Origin: Antedon mediterranea | Lineage: Eukaryota; Echinodermata; Crinoidea; Comatulida; Antedonidae | Assembly (NCBI RefSeq): GCF_964355755.1 | Contig: NC_092677.1 | Coordinates: forward strand, 3,043,001-3,107,000 | Length of the DNA: 64,000 nucleotides | Direction: 5' to 3' | In this document: positions 30,011 to 42,000 of the stretch, piece by piece | Layout: each line of letters opens with the position of its first letter | Numbering within the stretch: the first letter of the stretch is position 1 | Notes under the pieces: generated by a model | Database searches by the model: none | Told to the model about the DNA's origin: nothing | What the model saw: only the letters and a program-made list of their open reading frames with translations | Made by a program: the position numbers and the translations under genes

Positions 30011-33000
30011 ATGATGACCCATCAGAAGGGGTCTAGCCTAGCGCCTGACAGCAAAATGACCGGTCTGTATGACATCAAGGAGACGCTAGGCAGGGGTCAT
30101 TTTGCTGTTGTTAAGTTAGCCCGTCATGTGTTTACTGATGAAAAGGTAGCTGTCAAAGTTATTGATAAAACTAAATTAGATGAGATATCAAAGGCACATC
30201 TTCTACAGGAAGTGACATGCATGAAACTTGTACAACATCCAAATGTGGTGCGGTTATATGAAGTTATTGACACCCAAACAAAACTGTATTTGATCCTTGA
30301 ACTTGGTGATGGTGGAGATATGTATGATTACATAATGCAGCATGAAAATGGGCTAGGAGAAGACTTTGCGAGAATATATTTTATACAGATTGTTCAGGCC
30401 GTCTCGTACTGTCATAAACTTCATGTTGTACACAGAGATTTGAAACCAGAAAATGTTATATTCTTTAAAGATCAGGGAGTCGTAAAATTAACTGATTTTG
30501 GGTTTAGTAATTGTTATAATCCAGGACAAAAACTTGAAACAAGTTGCGGAAGTTTAGCATATTCAGCACCGGAAATTTTACTAGGAGATTCATACGATGC
30601 CCCAGCTGTTGGTTAGTATATTTATTTTGTACATGCAGAAACATTAACTGATTCACGTCACACGTTAAACAAACATCCTCATGACCATAGCTATCATATC
30701 CAAAAATAATTTTTTTCACATCATGATATCCAAATTCATTTTTTTTGCATCAATTTTATTTGATATTTCTCATTTGATATTAAATAGGAATTCATATTTT
30801 TTTATTGTTTTGTTTTTTCCTGTTATTTCTCTTCTACAATTCGTCCTATCATGTTTATATTCATTGTTCTTTTATATTCTCAGTTATTTATGACGTTTGT
30901 TCATACGTCATAATCTTTTCCTGAAATTTTTAATTTATCTATAAATATATGTAAAATAGATATTATCTTCTTTTCTTCTTTCATAAAATGATTACAATAT
31001 AATATGCAAATAACTTGAAAAAAAAAATTGTTTTATTACAAATAGTGATTAAGTACTGTATGTATGAGTTTGAATATAGTTTTATTACAAATTTACTAAA
31101 CCACTACAGTATGTTCAAAGTTTATTTATGTAATTAACATGAACCATCAGAATCAACATAAACGTTCTAGTTTAATACACCATCATCATTCATGAATATT
31201 TATAACAACATTACAGTTTCCTCGTTGACTTACTAAATACTGTTTGCATGAATACAGTATCAAATCAGGCCTGTAGTAGTAAATATATTTGATTATTATG
31301 ATGGTCATACATTAGCTACTATATGATTGTATGGTGATTGACCACTGTAGGTCTAAATAGGTAATGCGTTGAAACTATTCCATGCAGCATTTTCCGGTAT
31401 TCAAATCCACATTTTCTGTTTATGGTGGTTTGTTTACTAACTGTGCGTAGTGACTTTTGCATAAACAGGGGTGTGGATACTGCAAAAGGGAGGAGTGAGG
31501 CCGATTTATGTCATGGAATACTGTATGTACCCTTGGCTGGCGCTAGATACTAGTGTAACTAAGGATTTAACAAAAATACAAAGGCTCTGTCTACACTATC
31601 AAACTTTATGTGAAAACAAATTGTGATGTGCCCATATATGGACATAATGATGTCATATCATGTCATATTTGAGCACATCACATTTTTTTGTCAAACTAGT
31701 GTAGAACTTGTAGACCAAATTTATTTCTGTATCTCATTTCTTCTAATTTATCATTTTCAGAACTAGAAAATTAATTTTTTTTAAACAACTTTCCCTTTAC
31801 AACATACGTCATCAACATACTGACTTTACTGGTAGTAATTTTGATATCACTTTAAATTGTTATTAGTGGTACTACAGTAGTTGTAGATTGCTTTAATTGT
31901 ACCGTCCTGGATAAATGGAATAATCTACATGATTTTATAATCTCTATGTATTATTGAGGATGAAACCATCTATCTAGACTACTTGCCTGATGTTTATAAT
32001 TGTTAATATAAATAGATACATTCATCATAATTACATAATCTTTAAGTATGTTTTTTCGAGAGTTATTTATAGTATCGTTAAAAAAATAAAATCTTTAAAA
32101 GATATTTCAGGTCATTATACTATGAAGGAAAGAGATGATTACCACGGTCTCAATTTGTGTAACACTTCAAACCACTACCCATTTCCTTCTCTAGGTCAAC
32201 CTTAGGTCAACGGGAAAGCCCGCAAATACTGATTAGAGGTTTACGAAACAGTATACAGTCAACTCTTCAAATACCTGGACTCTTTGAAAACTAGACTCTC
32301 TCCTAAAAACCAGTCTTTTCTTGAGGATTAAAAAGTCCCAAATTTATTTTTACCATTAAAAACACATTCTGATTACCAGACTTTCCAGAAAACCAGACAT
32401 ATTAGGTTAGCTCAATGGTATTGGGAAAGTTGCCTATTAACTTTTTGGCCACCACAGTAATACTGTACTAAAAAAAAAGATGGTAGGAACATTAATTTTA
32501 CAGCTCCATGTTCCTACTAAAATGTTTAATAAATTATTATTGCTTTCTAATCAAAATTTTAAAAAAATAAATAAATTATTAATTATAATTTAATGAATGT
32601 TTTTATTTTGTAGATGTTTGGAGTCTTGGTGTGTTACTTTATATGCTTGTTTGCGGTGAACCTCCTTTCAATGAAACCAACGACAGTGAGACATTAACAA
32701 TGATTATGGATTGTAAATATACATTCCCAAGTCATATTTCTGAATCCTGTAGAAGGTAAGGAGAATTATGAACCTTGACCTAAACATTTCTTAATGTCAA
32801 AGGTCAGTAAAGGTAGAAACATTTGACCGAGCGAAAGTTTATTTGCAATGTCTATTTAAAATTGAAATAATAAAAACAAATTTTACTGTTTGTTTTTATT
32901 ATTTCAATTCTAAATAGATATTGCAAATAAACTTTCGGTCAAATTGAGAGAAAATTTCTTATGGCCAACAAGTTGGGGTGTTAGTTGGTTTCTTTCGGTT

Positions 33001-36000
33001 GTTACAGTTTTTAAAAAGCGTTTTTATCCCGACGTTCTACGCGGCACAGTACCATGATTCTTGGGTAGAGTGCTTCTACCATAAAGCTTTGTATACGGCC
33101 ATGAGGCTTAAAAGTGTTACCGACAAAAAATAGATTAATATTGAGGTACTGTAGATGGCATTATACTCCAATAGTTTGTAAAACGAACAGGACGATCGTG
33201 TTCTAATAAATTAATAGAAATGGCCTTGATAAATTTATAATAATGTATTCATTCATACAGTATACAAATATAAATACAATATGTACAGTATAAGTATAAT
33301 AAATATAATACAATATGTACAGTATAAGTATAATAAATATAAATACAATATGTACAGTATAAGTATAATAAATATAAATACAATATGTACAGTATAAGTA
33401 TAATAAATATAAATACAATATGTACAGTATAAGTATAATAAATATAAATACAATATGTACAGTATAAGTATAATAAATATAAATACAATATGTACAGTAT
33501 AAGTATAATAAATATAAATACAATATGTACAGTATAAGTATAATAAATATAAATACAATATGTACAGTATAAGTATAATAAATATAAATACAATATGTAC
33601 AGTATAAGTATAATAAATATAAATACAATATGTACAGTATAAGTATAATAAATATAAATACAATATGTACAGTATAAGTATAATAAATATAAATACAATA
33701 TGTACAGTATAAGTATAATAAATATAAATACAATATGTACAGTATAAGTATAATAAATATAAATACAATATGTACAGTATAAGTATAATAAATATAAATA
33801 CAATATGTACAGTATAAGTATAATAAATATAAATACAATATGTACAGTATAAGTATAATAAATATAAATACAATATGTACAGTATAAGTATAATAAATAT
33901 AAATACAATATGTACAGTATAAGTATAATAAATATAAATACAATATGTACAGTATAAGTATAATAAATATAAATACAATATGTACAGTATAAGTATAATA
34001 AATATAAATACAATATGTACAGTATAAGTATAATAAATATAAATACAATATGTACAGTATAAGTATAATAAATATAAATACAATATGTACAGTATAAGTA
34101 TAATAAATATAAATACAATATGTACAGTATAAGTATAATAAATATAAATACAATATGTACAGTATAAGTATAATAAATATAAATACAATATGTACAGTAT
34201 AAGTATAATAAATATAAATACAATATGTACAGTATAAGTATAATAAATATAAATACAATATGTACAGTATAAGTATAATAAATATAAATACAATATGTAC
34301 AGTATAAGTATAATAAATATAAATACAATATGTACAGTATAAGTATAATAAATATAAATACAATATGTACAGTATAAGTATAATAAATATAAATACAATA
34401 TGTACAGTATAAGTATAATAAATATAAATACAATATGTACAGTATAAGTATAATAAATATAAATACAATATGTACAGTATAAGTATAATAAATATAAATA
34501 CAATATGTACAGTATAAGTATAATAAATATAAATACAATATGTACAGTATAAGTATAATAAATATAAATACAATATGTACAGTATAAGTATAATAAATAT
34601 AAATACAATATGTACAGTATAAGTATAATAAATATAAATACAATATGTACAGTATAAGTATAATAAATATAAATACAATATGTACAGTATAAGTATAATA
34701 AATATAAATACAATATGTACAGTATAAGTATAATAAATATAAATACAATATGTACAGTATAAGTATAATAAATATAAATACAATATGTACAGTATAAGTA
34801 TAATAAATATAAATACAATATGTACAGTATAAGTATAATAAATATAAATACAATATGTACAGTATAAGTATAATAAATATAAATACAATATGTACAGTAT
34901 AAGTATAATAAATATAAATACAATATGTACAGTATAAGTATAATAAATATAAATACAATATGTACAGTATAAGTATAATAAATATAAATACAATATGTAC
35001 AGTATAAGTATAATAAATATAAATACAATATGTACAGTATAAGTATAATAAATATAAATACAATATGTACAGTATAAGTATAATAAATATAAATACAATA
35101 TGTACAGTATAAGTATAATAAATATAAATACAATATGTACAGTATAAGTATAATAAATATAAATACAATATGTACAGTATAAGTATAATAAATATAAATA
35201 CAATATGTACAGTATAAGTATAATAAATATAAATACAATATGTACAGTATAAGTATAATAAATATAAATACAATATGTACAGTATAAGTATAATAAATAT
35301 AAATACAATATGTACAGTATAAGTATAATAAATATAAATACAATATGTACAGTATAAGTATAATAAATATAAATACAATATGTACAGTATAAGTATAATA
35401 AATATAAATACAATATGTACAGTATAAGTATAATAAATATAAATACAATATGTACAGTATAAGTATAATAAATATAAATACAATATGTACAGTATAAGTA
35501 TAATAAATATAAATACAATATGTACAGTATAAGTATAATAAATATAAATACAATATGTACAGTATAAGTATAATAAATATAAATACAATATGTACAGTAT
35601 AAGTATAATAAATATAAATACAATATGTACAGTATAAGTATAATAAATATAAATACAATATGTACAGTATAAGTATAATAAATATAAATACAATATGTAC
35701 AGTATAAGTATAATAAATATAAATACAATATGTACAGTATAAGTATAATAAATATAAATACAATATGTACAGTATAAGTATAATAAATATAAATACAATA
35801 TGTACAGTATAAGTATAATAAATATAAATACAATATGTACAGTATAAGTATAATAAATATAAATACAATATGTACAGTATAAGTATAATAAATATAAATA
35901 CAATATGTACAGTATAAGTATAATAAATATAAATACAATATGTACAGTATAAGTATAATAAATATAAATACAATATGTACAGTATAAGTATAATAAATAT

Positions 36001-39000
36001 AAATACAATATGTACAGTATAAGTATAATAAATATAAATACAATAAGTAATAAGCAGAGTATAATACAAGTACCAAAAAAAGTTGATGGAATTTGTCTAC
36101 ATCTACCTTAAGTTCTGTAAAATACTACAGCCATCTTCTATGCAGAGTGTGCCATGGCAAAAAATTAATGATGTTCATATTTTTTTTTTTTTTTTTTTTT
36201 TAATTTATTTTATATCATTTCCACACAAAATGTTTTTTTGAATATTTTGACCAAATGTTCATTATGAAGTATGTTACTTATTGTAAATGTGAACAAAATA
36301 AATTGACAATATATGTTGTTATACAACTGTATACAAGCAAGTTCTTAAGTTCAACTGTGCAATTGGTCGACACAAATTGCTTGTCTTTTTCAATGATAGA
36401 TGATGTTTCAACTCTGCTTAGTATTTTTCTGCCTTCCCTACATTTTCCAATTATGTTGTATAAGACGTAAATTGCTACACATCTATTACCGTACTGTACT
36501 GGCCATTTGCAACCCACACAATCAGTTCATATTAAACAATAAAATGTACAAATATACATTCAAAACTGTATTGAGACAGCAATGCATTGCAACCTGGCTG
36601 GTATACAGTAGTAAATCACATCACAGCTAATAATGTGGGCTGAACAGTAAAAAAATGTTTTAATTGTTTATGTACCTGTTGCAATCGGATGCTACAATAA
36701 TCATTCCACTCACGACAATGAACATCAGGGAACAAAACATCGAGATGAGTGGAAAATTTAACTGAAACACAAAATTATCTATGAAAAGAAATATTATAAT
36801 ATCCAGGAACAGATCCCAGATTTTTTTTAATGAGGGAACGCTAACATAATATTTATAGTTTCAAGTCAAAATAGACTTATAAATAAAGTAGTTAAATTAA
36901 TTTAATTTTTATAGCTGTCAAAATGGAGGAGTATGCTATCCCCTTCTCATTTCGTATCTATGGTAACATGAGGTCAAAGGTTGTAGCAAACTGGAGTAAA
37001 TAAAATGATACATTTATTCACCAACTATCACAATGCAATCTTCCTCTGTAGACTGAAAGGACCTTTTAAAATTAATTTTATACATTAAAATTTTCTATAG
37101 TAATAATTTAATATTTTATGGTGGAGTTGATGTTTATTATTCTCCATTTCTTTACTGTAACATATTTTTAATTAAATGCGTGGCTTGCATTACAAAGCAC
37201 TAATCATCGTAGTATTAATAGAGTCTGAACAGAAGTCTATCTGGATATTTAATAGATAAATTCTATCACTGTTGGATAGGGAACAGAGTAAGCTTACTTA
37301 CAGCAGCATTTAATAGATCATAAAATACTCGCTGTGACGTCTATGGAAAGTGCCCTTTGAAATAGGCCTTTGTGTAATATCGTGTATGTCTGCTGATACA
37401 GTACAAAGGCCAATTTAATTACACTATTCATTATTGTATTCATTTCCTTGTAAATATATTAGAAAATTACTGGGAGTAAAAATGGCAATTCTGTAGATCT
37501 CAATGGCGAATATAATATAATAATAATAATAATATAATATTAATATAAGCCATGAACATTATTAATTACCCCAGTAATGTTTTTAGGGTCAAACACGTAT
37601 GGAAACATACTCCCGTAATGCAGCTAGTAATCAACGCAAAGTTGTGTCTTGATCTAACCGGGTTCCCATTTATACACCTGGGTGGAGAGAGGCAAACGTA
37701 AGTAAAGTAGCTTGCCTAAGGATACAAGGAATGCAGCAAGAGTTTGATTTAAACCTCAGTAGTCAACGTCCAACATACTGCATCACACGCCCTTACAATT
37801 ACATATAAATCTGTATTATTAAGTAAAAAGACTGAAATCAAAATGATAAAATAAAACTCTGTCAACACTATCAAACTTTATGTGACAAAAAAAAGTGATA
37901 TACCCAAATATGGTACTGTAGTGATATGATGACATCATCATGTCCATATATGGGTACATCACATTTTGTTGTCACATAAAGTTTGATAGTGTAGACAGAG
38001 CTTTAAACAGCCAGAATGAAAGTGAATAGGCTTTCGGAAAACATTGTACAGTATCTTTTATTTTTAGCGTTTACAATACATTGTCAATGATTACAGTATT
38101 AAAGATTTAAACCTGTAGTATTATTCTATTGTGATACTCAGAAATTCATTAATTATACAGAATTAGTGAGTTACTGAGAAACTATAGTCAATTGCATGTG
38201 TTAATGCCTTTGGCAAATGCTATATGTTAAATGTCTACAGTACAGTAGCTGGTATAGTAACTTTTACAAAATTGACACATGGTGCAATGCCAAATGAGGT
38301 TTATTTATTGTTAATAATTAATAGAAACCTGGATCTTATAATTTTCTTAAATTGTGGGTGGGGGAATGATTATGAGTAATATTTGATACCGAGAGGTCAG
38401 GGTCGTTTTTTTTCTAGCCAAACTTTATATTTTTAATAACTTGCACTAATATACAGCATACTAGCATTAAGCTGAACATTTTACTAACTACAGCAGTATC
38501 TAGGGACCGTGTAAAAATTATTACAAAGTTACTGTGCAGTGACTACATTTTTCTTAAGATCTTACTACAATATCAAAATTTATGTGATAAAAAAATGTGC
38601 TGTGTCCATATATGGACATGATGATTTCATATCACTGCAATATTTGGGTTTATGCAATTAAGTAGCCAACCATTTTGCATACAGTAGACTGCTTATTTCA
38701 GTGACTGGCTGATTAACCAAGTACAGTACAATAAAGATAGATACATCTATTGTGCAGTAAATGTGTATTAACTGCAGTAACTGCAGTAGAATATTTTTGA
38801 TGATGAAAGCGTAGCAATAAATGCATCCATGTTATATCATAATAATATAATTCATATTTTAAAAGAGAAACATTAAAACATCAAATTAATGTCAGTTATT
38901 ATACATTAAGTGTTTTGTTATAGATATTAGATTAAAATAATCACATGTCACTTCCGTACAGATATAGTAATAAAATACAAATTTATTACTAATCTTTATT

Positions 39001-42000
39001 TCAGTTTGATATCGAAATTACTAGTACGTGATCCGGAGAAACGCTTGGACTTAAAGACAATCGAGAATCACCCGTGGATCACGATGAATACCGTACCCAT
39101 CGCAGTGGAACCACTTATCACTAAGCAAGACATTTCGTTAGGATTACATTCAAGTATTATAAACGCTATGATATGCGGTAAAGTTGCCGATAAATTGACA
39201 ATTACAAGGTACGTTGGCCTTGTCGTCATCTTTTTCACAAGTACCAGTCAGCTGGAAGTGTTTTTGTTTATTGTAGTTTTTGTGTATTGATTTTCTGCAA
39301 TGTTATATTTGTCCATGTGTAGTTGATTGTGAAATAGTATGTTTCTGTCGAGCATCATTGTTGTTTTTTTATACCTGTAGTACACTTTAAATGATCTTCC
39401 TTTATCATAGAATCATATGATAGAATTCAATATCTATTAGTCTATTTTGTGCCTAACTTATCTGGATAAACAAAAAAATAACCAATTATTCTCAAAGAGT
39501 AAGATATAACTCAAAAAGTGCAAAATTGATTGACCACCCCTATCCACAAATGGGAGCCTCCCCACAAGAGTCATGGAAAGTATACAATAAACAGCTTGCT
39601 TGCAGAGTCATTGTGGCTAATAGCATTCAATATGTATTAGTCTATTTCATGCCTAACTTACCTGGATAAACCAAAAATAACCTATTCTTCTGAAAGAGTA
39701 AAGACATAATGTAAAAATTGCTGTAGAAAATGTATTGAACACCCCTATCCACAAATAGGAGCATCCCAACAAGAGACATGGAAAGTAATAAACAGCTTGT
39801 AGAGGCATTGTGGATGTAGCATTCAATTTTTTTTCCATTATTTATGTATTGTCAACAGGAATGAAATATGGCCATAAAATTTAAGGTGAAAGTATTGACC
39901 AATCACAATGAATCCTAAAGTATCAATTGACCAATCAAAATTAATTCTAAAAGTATTAACCAATCATAATTAATCCTAAAAGTATTGACCAATCGCAATG
40001 AATCCTAAAGTATCAATTGATCAATCAAAATTAATTCTAAAAGTATTAACCAATCATAATTAATCCTAAAAGTATTGACCAATCGCAATTAATCCTAAAA
40101 GTATTAATTGACCAATCAAAATTAATTATAAATGTATTAATTGACCAATCACAATTAATCCTAAAAGTATCAATTGACCAGTCATAATTATTCTTAAAAG
40201 TATTGACCAAAACATATTCGAATACCAACTGTATTTTCACTTCTTTGAATATTGTTTTCCAATTCTGTACGGAAATTGATTAAAATGACCTTTAAAAAAA
40301 AAAAAATGTGATTTAACTTGTTTTGATTTTGCTTCCTTTAAATGCCAACACGATTTCAGTAATTCCTTTTGGTAAATACTCTGTATTTATAAAATACTGT
40401 AAACTGTACAGACACGGGGCAGCTAGAGTGTAGATTAGCACACTCAGACAAACAATTACTCTTTTCGATTGGTGTACATAATTTTCAACTGCATGTGGTA
40501 CACAGGGACCAACTGTTTTAGTCCCATCCGAAGGACGAGGCAATGATAGAGTAAAGCATTGTACCTAAGGATACAATCAATATGAAGCAGACAGATTCGA
40601 ACCCATGATACCTTTCACATGCTATTGTGCCCTACAGACTTAGCACTGTAGAAAAAATGTCAACATACAATACTACTGTATTTGTAAGTTTTTAGTAGTG
40701 TTAACATTTATTTTGAATAAACTGTTTTGTTTTTATACATTGTTATTCTGTTTGCTACATAGATTTAGAACATTAAATAATTTATTCTCTTAATTCATGT
40801 TGTCTAACTGTACATTTATAATGTTAATATCTGTAGCAATTTCAAATAATTAACATTCTCTTTCTCGTAAATATATCAAAATGTAGCACTATGATGAATT
40901 ATGGTATTATCATCATTAGCCAATCACAATACAGCATTACTCGCACTCTAGAATGTTATGTATTGTACGATTCTGGCAATTTATATCTGTATATTATCAA
41001 CAGGAGTACAGTAGTGATATATTATAAATTTATACAACTTATTAATTAAATAAAATGTAGGTAGATGCTATCAGCTATGTTATCATCCATCAAAAACTTG
41101 TGTGTTTGTTGTCCTCAAAAATGTCACCCTTATCGTCAACAAAAGTATCAATCTAGTATATCTAAAAAAGTGCAGCATCAAATAGCTTTTAACGACAGTG
41201 AATGTGTTCAGCATTTGATATTCTGTTTTTTTTTACTGCAGTTACTGCGGTAACTACAATTTGTTGACACTTTTAACTGTTTATGCAATTATTAATAGCA
41301 AGCTTTATTTTTGCTAATCAAAATACACTGTTGCAGTGACTTCCTCATAAATCTCTCCATTGAAAAAAACTTAATTCAAATGTCATTGTCAGAAAAAATG
41401 TGTAATAACTGCAGTAGGATTATTTTGACATTTAAGGTTTGTTAATCAATATCTTTGTTTCTTTTTTACCCAGCGCTCTTGAAAGCGACTCGTACAATCA
41501 CATCACAGCTACTTACTTTCTGCTCGCTGAGCGCAAGATGAAAAAAAATGTCACAAAGAAAACAAGTCAACTTGATTCACCAGGTCAAAAATCTAGGTAA
41601 TGTAAATCGACCATTTGAACTTACTACAAATAGACTAAGTTGTGCATTTTACATTCTGTTTAGTAAAAAATAGAATTACTGTATGTAGAACTCATTTACA
41701 TGTCCCTGTAATTGCATCCTAGTGCGAACCACGCTTTAATTTAGAATAGTATGACTGTATGTAGAACTCATTTACACTTAGGTGTATCTGTAATTGCATC
41801 CTAGTGCGAACCACGCTTTAATTTACAATAGAATTACTGTATGTAGACCTCATTTCACTTGTGTGCCAGTATTGTGTCGTAGTGCAAACCAAAGCTTTAA
41901 TTTAGGCCACCTCGCGAGGTGCTCCAAATGGGTTGGGCAAACCTAAACCCAATCAACTGTGACCAATCAATGGCTTGGAGTAAATGAATCGTTGGAATGG

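Noticed and set aside
33203-36076. Three overlapping minus-strand open frames of about 920-957 codons
   Set aside because: They come from a stop-free 35-bp satellite read in all phases. The peptide is a monotonous Tyr/Ile/Leu repeat with no splice or homology support.
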